A stretch of DNA of 64,000 nt from Kocuria salsicia (GCF_007681555.1 NZ_VELE01000001.1:930001-994000); one strand, 5' to 3'; positions 19,208-31,334 are shown, counted from the stretch's first letter. The notes: generated by a model from the sequence alone, not told the origin. Translations and numbers: made by a program.

Positions 19208-20668
19208 TCAGCCCTCCGAGTGCTCGTTCTCCACGGGGCGTTCCATCTCCTTCTTGAACCACGCGAACGCCTGGCGGTGGGACTCGGTGCGGCGCACGAA
19301 GACCCACGCGACGCCCAGCAGTCCGAGCCACACGGGCAGTGCAACGAGGCTCGTTTCCGTCTCCGGTTCGAGGCTCAGCGCCCACACCACGAACGCGAAG
19401 AACAGCAGCACGGCGATGCACGCCACCACACCACCCGGCATCTTGTACTCGGAGGAGCGGTGGCGCTCCGGAAACTTGTGGCGGTAGCGCATGTAGGAGA
19501 CCAGGATCATGGACCACACGAACATGAACAGCAGCGAGGCCACCGAGGTGATGAGGGTGAACGCCTCGATGATCGAGTCCCCGGCGTAGAGCACGGGGAT
19601 GGTCAGCAGCAGCACAAGGGCGGTGACGTAGAGGGCCCGCACCGGAACACCCACCTTGTTCAGTCCGGTGAACAGCCGCGGTGCGCTGCCCTCCGCCGCG
19701 AGGCCGAAGAGCATGCGCGAGGTGGAGAAGACACCGGAGTTCGAGGAGGACATCGCGGAGGTCAGCACCACGAAGTTCACCACGGAGGCCGCGCCAGCCA
19801 GCCCGGCCAGCGCGAACATGGCCACGAACGGGGACTGCTCCGGATCGATCGCCCGCCACGGCATGACCACCAGGATGGCCAGCAGGGAGCCCACGTAGAA
19901 GATGAGGATGCGCACGGGCACCGAGTTGATCGCGCGCGGCAGGGTCTTGCGGGGATCGCGCGCCTCGGCGGCGGTGGTGCCGACGAGCTCCACACCCACG
20001 AACGCGAAGACCGCGATCTGGAACCCCGCGACCACACCCATGGCGCCGTGCGGGAACCACCCGCCGTCGTTCCACAGGTTCGCAATCTGCGCCACGTGGC
20101 CGTCTGGGGACGTGAAGTGCGTCAGCGCCATGACCACACCCGTGACGATCAGCGCCAGGATGGCCACAATCTTGATGAGCGCGAACCAGAACTCCATCTC
20201 CCCGAAGTTCTTCACGCTCACCGCGTTGAGCAGGAAGACCACGGCGAGCACCACCACCGTGGGCAGCCACAGTGGGACCGAGGGCCACCAGAACTGCATG
20301 TAGCCGGTGATGGCCACGAGCTCCGCGATCGCTGTCACGATCCAGCAGAACCAGTAGGACCAGCCCACGAAGAACCCGGCCCACGGCCCGATCAGGTCAG
20401 CCGCGAAGTCCGCGAACGTCTTGTAGTGCAGGTTGGACAGAAGCAGCTCCCCCATGGCCCGCATCATGAAGTAGAGGAAGAACCCGATCACCATGTAGAC
20501 GAAGACCACCGAGGGCCCCGCCAGGGAGATGGTGCGCCCGGAGCCCATGAACAGGCCGGTGCCGATGGCGCCGCCGATCGCAATGAGCTGGATGTGCCGG
20601 TTGCTCAGACCCCGCGGGGGCCCGGAGTGGGCGTGGGGCGGGGACACGGCGGAGGAGCTGTTGGTCAT
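19208..20668 (-). CDS. cycA: D-serine/D-alanine/glycine permease (CycA-like)
   Basis: Proton-coupled amino acid permease of the APC superfamily, 12 helices, 486 residues. It matches remembered E. coli CycA over nearly its whole length, for example LSNRHIQLIAIGGAIGTGLF, MRAMGELLLSNL, FGEMEFWFALIKIVAI, LWNDGGWFPHG and SSNSGVFSTSRMLFGLA. The ATG at 20668 places LSNRHIQLIAIGG at about residue 22. GGAGG lies about 15 bases upstream, a long spacing. Neighbouring AGCS symporters also import alanine or glycine, so this stretch is enriched in small amino acid uptake. Confidence 0.92.
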   Translation of the reverse strand: MTNSSSAVSPPHAHSGPPRGLSNRHIQLIAIGGAIGTGLFMGSGRTISLAGPSVVFVYMVIGFFLYFMMRAMGELLLSNLHYKTFADFAADLIGPWAGFFVGWSYWFCWIVTAIAELVAITGYMQFWWPSVPLWLPTVVVLAVVFLLNAVSVKNFGEMEFWFALIKIVAILALIVTGVVMALTHFTSPDGHVAQIANLWNDGGWFPHGAMGVVAGFQIAVFAFVGVELVGTTAAEARDPRKTLPRAINSVPVRILIFYVGSLLAILVVMPWRAIDPEQSPFVAMFALAGLAGAASVVNFVVLTSAMSSSNSGVFSTSRMLFGLAAEGSAPRLFTGLNKVGVPVRALYVTALVLLLTIPVLYAGDSIIEAFTLITSVASLLFMFVWSMILVSYMRYRHKFPERHRSSEYKMPGGVVACIAVLLFFAFVVWALSLEPETETSLVALPVWLGLLGVAWVFVRRTESHRQAFAWFKKEMERPVENEHSEG

Positions 20669-20722
20669 GTGTGCTGAGATTACACCTCCGAACTCCCGTC
20701 CCCGTGGTGTGGCGCACACGGG

Positions 20723-20760
20723 CGCTGCCCGCCTTCCCGGGAGCGGGGAGGCGGGCAGCG
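20723..20760 (-). terminator. Terminator of AGCS copy 2
   Basis: A 16-bp stem with one G-U pair (20723-20738 with 20745-20760) and a 6-base loop, 50 bases after the symporter stop and before the cycA start. Confidence 0.8.
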
Positions 20761-20809
20761 GGGCCTGCGGACCGGGCAGGGGACGACGTCGCGCCGTCCG
20801 GACCGCAGG

Positions 20810-22276
20810 TCAGGGCGTGCGGGGTGCCCCCGCTCGTTCCGGGGCCACGTAGCTGTCGATCGCGCCGGGGCGGCCCTCCATGAAGCCGTCCACCTGCACC
20901 TTGCCGGCCCGCAGCTGGGGGTCGTTGCGCAGGTAGTGCTTGGTCTCCCGCGCCACCAGGCCCGAGAGGATGAGCAGGCCGATCAGGTTGGGGATCGCCA
21001 TGAGCCCGTTCATCAGGTCCGCGAAGGACCACACGATGGCCAGGGGCACGCTGCAGCCCACGAACACGATGACCGAGAAGAACACGCGGTAGGGCATCAC
21101 CGAAGCGCGGCCGAAGAGCCGCTCCATGCAGCGCTCGCCGTAGTAGGCCCAGCCCAGGATGGTGGAGTACGCGAAGAGCACCAGGCCGAGCGTCACGATC
21201 AGGTGGCCCCAGCCGCCGGGCAGGCCGTGGCTGAACGCGTCACCGGTCATGGTGGCGGCGAAGTCCTTGCCCTGCTCCCACACGCCGGTGGTCACGATGA
21301 CCAGGCCCGTGCAGGTGACCACGATGATCGTGTCGATGAACGTCTGGGTCATGGACACCAGGCCCTGGCGCACGGGGTGCGTGGTCTGGGCTGCGGCCGC
21401 GGCGATGGCTGCCGAGCCCATGCCGGACTCGTTGGAGAAGATGCCTCGGGCCACGCCCATCTGAACCACGACGATGATCGCCGAGCCGGCGAAGCCGCCC
21501 ACGGCGGAGTGGCCGGTGAACGCCGAGGCGAAGATGGTGCCGAACGCGGCGGGCACGGCCTCGATGTTCACGACCAGGATGAACAGGGCGCCCAGCACGT
21601 AGAAGACGATCATCACGGGCACGAGACCCGCGGTGACCTTGCCGATGGACTTGATGCCGCCCACGAGCACGAGCAGTGTGAGCACGGCCAGCACGAGGCC
21701 GGTGATCCACACGGGCACGCCGAACGAGGACTCCATGTTCGCGGAGATCGAGTTGCCCTGGGTCATGTTGCCGATGCCGAAGGAGGCCAGCACTGCGGCG
21801 ACCGCGAAGAACAGGGACAGGAACTTGCCGAAGCCGTTGGGAATGCCGCGGAACAGGTAGTACTGGGGTCCGCCGGAGATCTCACCCTTGGCGTCCCGGG
21901 TGCGGAAGCGCACGCCCAGGAACGCCTCCGAGTACTTGGACGCCATGCCCAGCACACCGGTGACCCACATCCAGAACAGCGCGCCGGGCCCGCCGATGGA
22001 CAGCGCGGTGGCCACGCCCACGATGTTACCGGTGCCCACCGTGGCCGCGAGCGCCGTGGTCAGGGCCTGGAACTGGGAGACGTCACCGCCGGGGGCGTCG
22101 TGGTCCTTGCGCTCGAACAGCGCGAGCCGCAGCGCGGGGATCAGCTTGGTGAGCTGCAGTCCCGCGAGCCGGATGGTCAGGTAGATGCCCGTGCCCAGCA
22201 GCAGGGGGATCAGCAGGAACGGTCCCCAGACGAACCCGTCCAGGGTGTCGAGGATGGATTGCAGCGCGTCGAGCAT
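20810..22276 (-). CDS. Sodium:alanine/glycine symporter (AGCS family), copy 2
   Basis: A 488-residue AGCS transporter clearly paralogous to the one at 16465. It shares LAATVGTGNIVGVAT, GGPGALFWMWVTG, GIGNMTQGNSI, SNESGMGSAAIAA and HPVRQGLVSMTQTFIDT. Start at 22276 has GAGGGAG at suitable spacing. The N terminus MLDALQSILDTLDGFVWGP matches the length of the paralogue start. Compared with copy 1 it lacks the long low-complexity C-terminal tail. Confidence 0.95.
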   Translation of the reverse strand: MLDALQSILDTLDGFVWGPFLLIPLLLGTGIYLTIRLAGLQLTKLIPALRLALFERKDHDAPGGDVSQFQALTTALAATVGTGNIVGVATALSIGGPGALFWMWVTGVLGMASKYSEAFLGVRFRTRDAKGEISGGPQYYLFRGIPNGFGKFLSLFFAVAAVLASFGIGNMTQGNSISANMESSFGVPVWITGLVLAVLTLLVLVGGIKSIGKVTAGLVPVMIVFYVLGALFILVVNIEAVPAAFGTIFASAFTGHSAVGGFAGSAIIVVVQMGVARGIFSNESGMGSAAIAAAAAQTTHPVRQGLVSMTQTFIDTIIVVTCTGLVIVTTGVWEQGKDFAATMTGDAFSHGLPGGWGHLIVTLGLVLFAYSTILGWAYYGERCMERLFGRASVMPYRVFFSVIVFVGCSVPLAIVWSFADLMNGLMAIPNLIGLLILSGLVARETKHYLRNDPQLRAGKVQVDGFMEGRPGAIDSYVAPERAGAPRTP

Positions 22277-22416
22277 GGAAGTCTCCCTCGGTCGTGTGGG
22301 GGCCGGAAGCGGTGATTTTCCCGCGGGAACCGTCACCATTTCGGAAAGTGAACCACACCACGGACCCTGCCCGGGGACTCTGCGCTTCATTGCGGGCCAT
22401 GTCGCGCGGCGGGTGC

Positions 22417-22450
22417 GGCCGACGACGTCGTCGGGCTCGCGTCGTCGGCC
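22417..22450 (-). terminator. Hairpin after the Bcr-type exporter gene
   Basis: GGCCGACGAC (22417-22426) pairs with GTCGTCGGCC (22441-22450). It lies 74 bases past the exporter stop in the 247-base gap before the AGCS-2 leader. Confidence 0.6.
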
Positions 22451-22523
22451 GGGGCCAGCGCGGCGCCGTCGCGCAGAACTGGGGCTGCCCGGCGTCGTGC
22501 CGGACGCGGGTGCCGCGCCGCGT

Positions 22524-23774
22524 TCAGGCACCGCTCTGCGCGTGGTGGGAGTTCGCCAGCCGCACAGTCACCACGGAGACCGCCGCGCACACCGCCATGC
22601 ACACCGCCATGGGGACGGCGCTGCCCTCCCCCGCGAGCCCCGTCAGGGGCGTGACGATCCCTGCCATCACGAACTGGCCCATGCCCACGACCGCCGAGCC
22701 GGTCCCGGAGAGCTTCTTGTGCTGGGCGCGCTGCTGCGCCAGGGCCACGGCGTTGCCCAGCACGAAGCCCATGCATGCCTGGGCCAGGAAGATCAGCACC
22801 AGGGTGACCGTGCCCAGGACACCCAGCAGCACGAGCACCACGTTCAGAACCGAGAACACTGTCAGACCCACCACGCCCACCAGCAGCAGGGACTCAGAGG
22901 ACCGGCTTCCCACGAGCTTGGTGTTGACCACGCCCGTGGCGATGGACCCGCACGCGTTGAGCGCGAAGATCGCGGAGTACGCCAGCGCGCTGTAGCCCAG
23001 CACGTTCTGGATCACGAACGAGGACGCGGAGATGTAGGAGAACAGGGCGCCGAAGGCGAACGCGAAGCTCAGCGCGTAGCGGCGGAACACGCGGTCGCGG
23101 AGCACCTCCTCGGCATTGCGGAAGATCCGTCCCAGCCCGCCGCCCGAGCGCGCCTCGCGCGGCAGCGTCTCCGGGATGACGAACACGGAGCACGCGAGCA
23201 TGACCACGCCGAAGCCGGTGAGCACCCAGAACACCACACGCCAGTCCGCCACGGTGGCGATCACCCCGCCGGCCAGCGGTGCAACCACGGGTGCGAGGGA
23301 CGTGATGAGCGAGAGCACCGAATAGAGCTGGGCGGCGCGGTGGCCACGGGCGATGTCCGAGACCACCGCGCGGGCGATCACCACCCCGGCCGCGCCCGCG
23401 ACGCCCTGGACGAACCGCAGGGCGAGCACCACGCGGATGTCCGTGGTGAAGATGATGACCACCGAGGAGAGAAGAAACAGTGCCGTGCCCGCGACCATGA
23501 GCTTGTGGCGCCCCAGGACGTCCGAGAGCGGGCCGAGCACGAACTGCCCGATCGCCATGCCCACCATGTAGGCGGTGAGGCTCAGCTGAACCATGCTGGC
23601 CGTGGTGTCGAACCACTGGGACATCTCCGGCATGGACGCCAGGTACATGTCCGTGGCCATGGGGCTCACGGCGGAGAGGACGCCCAGCGCGCCCACGAAC
23701 ACCACCCGGTCCAGGCGCGGGTTCAACCCCAGTCTGCTGCGAACTGGCTCGGGTGCTTCGGAGCTCTGGGACAT
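22524..23774 (-). CDS. MFS drug-resistance exporter, Bcr/CflA type
   Basis: A 416-residue major facilitator protein with 12 predicted helices that probably exports drugs such as bicyclomycin or chloramphenicol-like compounds using the proton gradient. The family-typical opening TDMYLASMPEM (Asp in helix 1), the loop 2-3 signature GPLSDVLGRHKLM and RFVQGVAGAAGVVIARAVVSD in helices 4-5 are present. ATG 23774 is chosen because AGGAGA sits about eight bases upstream. It is divergent from trmB with a 146-base gap; no regulator gene is adjacent. Confidence 0.92.
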   Translation of the reverse strand: MSQSSEAPEPVRSRLGLNPRLDRVVFVGALGVLSAVSPMATDMYLASMPEMSQWFDTTASMVQLSLTAYMVGMAIGQFVLGPLSDVLGRHKLMVAGTALFLLSSVVIIFTTDIRVVLALRFVQGVAGAAGVVIARAVVSDIARGHRAAQLYSVLSLITSLAPVVAPLAGGVIATVADWRVVFWVLTGFGVVMLACSVFVIPETLPREARSGGGLGRIFRNAEEVLRDRVFRRYALSFAFAFGALFSYISASSFVIQNVLGYSALAYSAIFALNACGSIATGVVNTKLVGSRSSESLLLVGVVGLTVFSVLNVVLVLLGVLGTVTLVLIFLAQACMGFVLGNAVALAQQRAQHKKLSGTGSAVVGMGQFVMAGIVTPLTGLAGEGSAVPMAVCMAVCAAVSVVTVRLANSHHAQSGA

Positions 23775-23906
23775 GCGGGATCTCCTGGGCGCGCGACGAC
23801 GCGGCAACGGGGGTGGGATGCCCCCATGCTAGTCGCACGCGCGGTGGCGGATCGTGGGGTTCCGCGCGCAGGCCCGCGGGATCCGCCACACCTCGCGCGC
23901 CCCACC

Positions 23907-23912
23907 TAGGAT
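23907..23912 (+). promoter_or_regulatory. Possible -10 box giving a leaderless transcript (trmB)
   Basis: TAGGAT ends eight bases before the trmB ATG at 23921 with no Shine-Dalgarno sequence between. Confidence 0.4.
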
Positions 23913-23920
23913 GTTCCACG

Positions 23921-24871
23921 ATGGAATCCAGCGACCGCACCCCACAGCACCCCGTCCCCGAACGCCCTGTCTCCGAACGCTCCGAGCACGACGCCGCCCT
24001 TCCGGGTGCTGGTGCCGAGCGCACCCCCGCGGGCCCCACCTCCGGCGGCCCCGCGGCCGCTGCAGGACAGGCCCCCGGCGCCGAGCAGGGAACCGGGGCG
24101 GGTGAGACCCCGGCGGCGGCAGCGCCGTCGAACCCGGCGTTCCACCGCCAGCCCTACTCCTTCGTGCGCCGCGGGGACCGGCTGTCCCCCAAGCGCCAGA
24201 AGGCGTGGGACGAGCACGCGGGCGAATGGGTCCTGGAGATCCCGCGCGTCATGACCGACACCTCCGTGGACCCCTCCTACCGCCTGGACCACGAGGCAGC
24301 CTTTGGGCGGGTGGCGCCGCTCGTGGTGGAGATCGGCTCGGGGCTCGGCGAGGCGATCGTGGCCCACGCCGCCGCGCACCCGGAGCTCGACCACCTGGCC
24401 GTGGAGGTCTACAAGCCCGGGATCGCGGACCTGCTCATGAAGGCGGCACAGGCCGGAGTCACCAACGTGCGCGTGGCCCAGGCCAACGCCCCGGAGGTCC
24501 TGGAGCACATGCTCGAGCCCGGCTCCGTGCACGAGCTGTGGGTGTTCTTCCCGGACCCCTGGCACAAGACCCGCCACCACAAGCGCCGGCTGGTCTCCCC
24601 CGCCTTCGCCGAGCTCGCCGCCCGCGTCCTGGAGCCGGGCGGGATCTGGCACCTGGCCACGGACTGGCAGGAGTACGCCGTGGTGATGCGCGAGGTCCTC
24701 GACGCCGCGGCTGCAGACTTCGAGAACCTCCACCCGGGCCCTCTCGCGGACGACGAGCACCCGGACACCGGCTGGGCACCCCGCTGGGAGGGCAGGATCC
24801 TCACGAGCTTCGAGCGCAAGGCCACCGAGGCCGGTCGCGTGCCGCGGGACCTGGCCTACCGGCGTCGCTGA
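23921..24871 (+). CDS. trmB: tRNA (guanine-N7)-methyltransferase
   Basis: Methylates N7 of guanosine 46 in the variable loop of tRNAs using S-adenosylmethionine. The 316 residues start with about 75 low-complexity residues rich in Pro, Ala and Gly that are absent from E. coli TrmB. The catalytic core begins at RQPYSFVRRGDRLSPKRQKAW. VVEIGSGLGEAI is the SAM-binding loop and ELWVFFPDPWHKTRHHKRRLV is the family hallmark. The start at 23921 is preferred because a TAGGAT box lies just upstream, but a start closer to the core cannot be excluded, since the extension shows no conservation signals. Confidence 0.93.
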   Translation: MESSDRTPQHPVPERPVSERSEHDAALPGAGAERTPAGPTSGGPAAAAGQAPGAEQGTGAGETPAAAAPSNPAFHRQPYSFVRRGDRLSPKRQKAWDEHAGEWVLEIPRVMTDTSVDPSYRLDHEAAFGRVAPLVVEIGSGLGEAIVAHAAAHPELDHLAVEVYKPGIADLLMKAAQAGVTNVRVAQANAPEVLEHMLEPGSVHELWVFFPDPWHKTRHHKRRLVSPAFAELAARVLEPGGIWHLATDWQEYAVVMREVLDAAAADFENLHPGPLADDEHPDTGWAPRWEGRILTSFERKATEAGRVPRDLAYRRR

Positions 24872-24879
24872 CGGCGACC

Positions 24880-24907
24880 GGCCCCGGGTTCGCTCCCGCC
24901 CGGGGCC
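24880..24907. terminator. Hairpin between convergent trmB and BCCT-2
   Basis: GGCCCCGGG (24880-24888) and CCCGGGGCC (24899-24907) form a 9-bp stem with a 10-base loop. The 3' arm abuts the BCCT-2 stop codon. Confidence 0.7.
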
Positions 24908-26966
24908 TACCGCCGTCCGCTCCCCGCCGAATCCCCAGCATGGCCCTGCGAGGGCTCCCCTGTGTCATCGTGTCCCACCTCTTCCGGGACCCCCGTGAAC
25001 TCGCCCGTCTCGTAGTCGTAGTCCACGGGGTTGCCGTCCTCGTCCGTGCGCTGGTACCAGTCGGTGACCTCCGGCGCGGAGGAGTCGAAGTCCGCGCCCG
25101 TGGCCCACTTGCTGTCCGGGGCGTGCTCCACGGCGAACGTGAAGTCGTCGCCGTACTCGTCGATCCCGTGGCGCACGGACTTGTCCACCGCCCAGCGCGA
25201 GTACTGCTCGCGGATGATCATCGGGTCCCGCCGCAGGTCCTTGTGCAGGGCCACGGCCATCGCGAACATGATGAGCGTGAACGGCAGGGCGGTGATCGTG
25301 ATGAGGTTCTGCAGCCCGGTCAGCGCGTTCTGCCCGCCGATCAGCAGCATCACCACGGCGATCCCGGCCATGCACAGGCCCCAGAACACCGTCACCCGCC
25401 GCTTGGGGTTGGGGTTGCCCCGCTGGGACATCTGCGAGGTCACCACGGAGGCCGAGTCCGCGGTGGTCACGAAGAAGACCGCGAGCATGACCACCACCAC
25501 ACCCGCCATGATCCCGGCGCCCGGCAGCCCGTCCAGGACGGTGAAGAAGATCTCCTCCGGCGGGGGCAGGGTGTCCACCGTGTTGTCCGGGGCGATCGCG
25601 CGGGTCTGCAGCTGCTGCCAGATGGCGGTGCCGCCCAGCACGGTGAAGGCCATGACCACGATGGTCGAGGGGATGAACAGCACCCCCAGCACGAACTGGC
25701 GGATGGTGCGCCCCCGGGAGATCTTGGCCACGAAGATCCCCACGAACGGCGCCCAGGAGACCCACCAGGCCCAGTAGAACCTGGTCCAGGTGGAGAGGAA
25801 CTTCTGCATCTGCGGACCGTCGGACATGGACGCCGAGAGCATGTCCGGCAGCTCGGCGAAGTACGTGACGATCACCGCGGGCACGTAGTTGAGCAGGAAC
25901 GTCGTGGGCCCCAGGACGAAGAAGAACAGCGCGAGGCCGATGGCCAGCACCATGTTGATGTTGGACAGCCACCGGATGCCCTTGGCCACCCCGGAGACTG
26001 CGGAGGCGATGAACCCGGCTGTCAGTACCGAGATGATGGTGAGCGCACCGGCGTTGCCCGTGGACCCCATGCCCGTGAAGATGTCCACCCCGCGGCTGAT
26101 CTGCAGTGCACCGATGCCCAGCGCGGCCGCCGTGCCGAACAGGGTGGCCAGGATCGCGAGGATGTCGATGACCCGCCCCACCACGTTGTCCGTGCGCCCC
26201 TGCCGGAAGAACGGCGCGAACACGGAGCTCATGAGCGGAACCCGGCCGCGCCGGTAGGAGGTGTAGCCCACCGCCACGCCCACGAGACCGTAGATGGCCC
26301 ACGCGTTGAGCCCCCAGTGCAGGGCGGCCTGCGCGGAGGCCTTCTTCATGGCCTCCATGGTCCCTGGCTCCGCGGAGCCAGGGCGCGGTGAGAAGAAGTA
26401 GGTCATCGGCTCGAACGGGCCGAAGAAGATGATGCCGATCCCGATCCCCGCGGCGAACAGCATGGCCGCCCACGACGCTGTGGAGTATGCGGGGGTGTCC
26501 CCGTCGAGGCCGAGGGGGATCCTGCCGTAGTGCGAGAACGCGAGGTACAGCAGGTAGACCAGCAGTCCGATCGCCAGCAGGTTGAAGGACCAGCCCATGT
26601 TCAGCATGGCCCAGTTCAGTGCAGCCCCGGACGCCGCGGTCAGCGAGTCCGTGTCCACGAGACCCCACACGATGAACCCGACGATCAGGCCGCCGGGGCC
26701 ACGCCCACCACCAGCTTGTCCACGCCGTAGCGGACCCTCTGGTCCTCCACCGAGACGCCGGGCACCACGGCCGGGTGGATGTTGTGGGGGTAGCTGATCT
26801 CGGAGAGGAAGGACTTCGCGCCGCGCACCCCGCGCTGAGCCACCGGCTCCCGGCGGGCCTGTCCGGAGCGGCTCCCGGCGGGTCTTTGGGCGGCGGAGGG
26901 TTCGTGGGCGGCGGAGGGTCCGTGCGCTGCAGCGCGTTTCTCGTGGGGTGGGCGGGATTCTGACAC
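24907..26966 (-). pseudogene. BCCT family osmolyte transporter (paralogue 2), single frameshift near the start
   Basis: From about 26685 down to the stop the frame encodes a complete BCCT carrier: LIVGFIVWGLVD, the FYWAWWVSWAPFVG hallmark and the cytosolic WYQRTDEDGNPVDYDY tail motif. The first 90 residues, with YPHNIHPAVVPGVSVEDQRVRYGVDKLVVGVA, lie one frame over. The switch is within 26685-26700 in a GGCCGCCGGGGCC run and needs one added base to repair, giving about 686 residues. The probable start is a GTG at 26966 with AGGAG six bases upstream. Because both parts keep full motif quality, this may be a sequence error or a very recent inactivation. Confidence 0.85.
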
Positions 26967-27053
26967 GGACGGCTCCTGGGATCGGGGCGGGGCCTTCCCA
27001 GGGTATGTCCCCGCCCGTGTCCCCGCGCACACCCGGGTGCCCCCCCCCGGACG

Positions 27054-27097
27054 ACCACGGTCCCCGCACCGTCCGGAGACAGTGCGGGGACCGTGGT
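27054..27097 (-). terminator. Terminator of the dnaK operon
   Basis: A 16-bp perfect stem (27054-27069 with 27082-27097) and a 12-base loop, starting ten bases beyond the hspR stop. Confidence 0.88.
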
Positions 27098-27106
27098 GGC
27101 GGGTTC

Positions 27107-27616
27107 TCAGCCCGGGCCGCTGCCCCGGGCCGAACGCCGTGGGGCGCCCGACGCCGCCGTGGCGGGTTCCCGGTCCGCGGTGCCGCCGGACCGCGCCGGG
27201 CGGTAGAGCATCAGCGCCTGGGAGACCTTGCGGGGGGCGCGGCGTCCCCCGCGGGCAATGCGCACCACCTCCCCGCCGGAGCCCGCGATGAAGATCTTCT
27301 CCCGCTCGCTGCGGGCCTGGCGCTCGTTCTCCAGCTCCTCCGAGAGCTCGGTGACGCGCGACTGCAGCGCCTGCACCTGGTTCTCCAGCTGCATGATCCG
27401 CTTGATCCCCTCGAGGGACACGCCCGCCTGGGAGAGCTCCTGGATCTGGCGCAGCTTCTGCACGTCCAGCTGCGAGTAGCGCCGTGCCCGCCCGGAGGCC
27501 CGCGACGGCGTCACAAGCCCCAGGCGGTCGTACTGGCGCAGGGTCTGCGGGTGCATGTCCGCGAGCTCGGCCGCCACCGAGATCACGAACCCGGGCTTCG
27601 TGAAGTCCACCGCCAT
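27107..27616 (-). CDS. hspR: Heat-shock repressor HspR (MerR family)
   Basis: Represses heat-shock genes by binding HAIR sites, with DnaK as co-repressor in the studied actinobacteria. The 169 residues open MAVDFTKPGFVISVAAELADMH; the MerR winged-helix domain spans about 10-80 (HPQTLRQYDRLGLVTPSRA...RRYSQLDV), followed by a coiled coil (about 80-118). The C-terminal third is basic and low in conservation. Start at 27616 leaves a single base after the dnaJ stop, so translation is probably coupled. The operators at clpB and dnaK in this window are its expected targets. Confidence 0.95.
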   Translation of the reverse strand: MAVDFTKPGFVISVAAELADMHPQTLRQYDRLGLVTPSRASGRARRYSQLDVQKLRQIQELSQAGVSLEGIKRIMQLENQVQALQSRVTELSEELENERQARSEREKIFIAGSGGEVVRIARGGRRAPRKVSQALMLYRPARSGGTADREPATAASGAPRRSARGSGPG

Positions 27617-27617
27617 C

Positions 27618-28643
27618 TCAGACGGCCGCTTGCGCACCCAGGTCCGCACGCGGGTCGAAGTCCTCCGTGGCGGCGGCGAAGTCCTCGAGTGCCTGCCGTG
27701 CGGCGTCGTTGATCGTGGCGGGCAGCACGATCTGCACGGTGACGATCATGTTCCCGGTGCTAGACCCGGACGTGAAACCCTTGCCCTTGACGCGCATCCG
27801 GCGCCCCGAGGAGGTGCCGGCGGGAACCTTCACGTTCACGTGGCCCCCGTCCAAGGTGGGGACCTGGACGGTCGCGCCGAGACCCGCCTCCGCCACGGAG
27901 ACCGGAACGGTGACGTGCACGTCCTGGCCCTCGCGGGTGAAGAACGGGTGCTCCTTGACCTTGACGGTCACGAAGAGGTCCCCGTTGCCGCCCGGGCCGG
28001 TGTGGCCCTTGCCCGCGATCTTCAGCCGCTGACCGTCCTTGACGCCCTTGGGCACGCGCACCGTGGTGGTCTGGCCGTTGCCTCGGCGCAGCTTCACCGT
28101 GGTGCCGTTGTACGCCGAGCGCAGCGGGATGGTGGTGGTCGTGTGGATGTCCTCGCCCTTGGCGGGCGGGGCCTGGTAGCCGCTGAAGCCACCCTGAGCG
28201 CCGAACCCGGACTGGCCGCCGAAGCCGCCGCCCTGGCCCCCGCCGAACTGGGCGAAGATGTCCTCGAAACCCCCGCCACCGCCGCTGGAGGTGGTGTAGC
28301 GCCGTCGGCCACCACCGCCGTTGAAGATGTCTCCGAAGATGTCCTCGAAGCCCGCTCCGCCGGCGCCGCCGGCACCCTCCGGACCGCCGGCCGTGAAGCG
28401 CGCGCCGGAGCCCATGGCCCGGATCGCGTCGTACTGCTCACGCTCCTCGGGGTCCGAGAGCACCGAGTTCGCCTCGGTGATGTCCTTGAACCGTTTCTCC
28501 GCAGCCGCATCCCCGGGGTTCTGGTCCGGGTGGTACTTGCGGGCCAGCTTGCGGTACGCCTTCTTGACGTCAGCTTGGGATGCGTCCTTGGAGACGCCCA
28601 GGACGCTGTAGAAGTCCTTGTCAATCCAGTCCTGACTGGCCAT
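27618..28643 (-). CDS. dnaJ: DnaJ-type co-chaperone without zinc finger (CbpA-like, type II)
   Basis: Hsp40 that stimulates DnaK ATPase and delivers clients. The 341 residues contain the J domain (about 9-75) with the essential HPD in YHPDQNPGDAAAEKRF, a long Gly/Phe-rich linker (about 85-160), and two C-terminal substrate-binding barrels (LRSAYNGTTVKL... to VTVQIVLP). The four CxxCxGxG zinc repeats of classical DnaJ are missing and the protein has no cysteine at all, so it is the CbpA/type II form. It is third in the dnaK operon. An 83-base gap with a strong hairpin separates it from grpE. Confidence 0.95.
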   Translation of the reverse strand: MASQDWIDKDFYSVLGVSKDASQADVKKAYRKLARKYHPDQNPGDAAAEKRFKDITEANSVLSDPEEREQYDAIRAMGSGARFTAGGPEGAGGAGGAGFEDIFGDIFNGGGGRRRYTTSSGGGGGFEDIFAQFGGGQGGGFGGQSGFGAQGGFSGYQAPPAKGEDIHTTTTIPLRSAYNGTTVKLRRGNGQTTTVRVPKGVKDGQRLKIAGKGHTGPGGNGDLFVTVKVKEHPFFTREGQDVHVTVPVSVAEAGLGATVQVPTLDGGHVNVKVPAGTSSGRRMRVKGKGFTSGSSTGNMIVTVQIVLPATINDAARQALEDFAAATEDFDPRADLGAQAAV

Positions 28644-28678
28644 GACGCCTCCTTTCTCTTCGATGTGCTGTAATACGG

Positions 28679-28714
28679 CTCGGGGCGGGTCCCGTCATGT
28701 GGACCCGCCCCGAG
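28679..28714 (-). terminator. Strong hairpin inside the dnaK operon, between grpE and dnaJ
   Basis: A 14-bp perfect GC-rich stem (28679-28692 with 28701-28714) and an 8-base loop begin 12 bases after the grpE stop and end 35 bases before the dnaJ start. It may act as a partial terminator or as an mRNA stability element. No U-run follows. Confidence 0.7.
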
Positions 28715-28726
28715 TTCACGGTGTCG

Positions 28727-31332
<2,606 letters not shown>

Positions 31333-31334
<2 letters not shown>

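Noticed and set aside
22426-22436. GACGTCGTCGG repeats as possible CRISPR or tandem repeat
   Set aside because: The short repeats are part of one inverted-repeat hairpin; there are no regularly spaced copies.
27040-27048. C9 run upstream of the BCCT-2 start
   Set aside because: A nine-base C run is not surprising at this GC content and lies in a non-coding stretch; not reported as a slippery tract.
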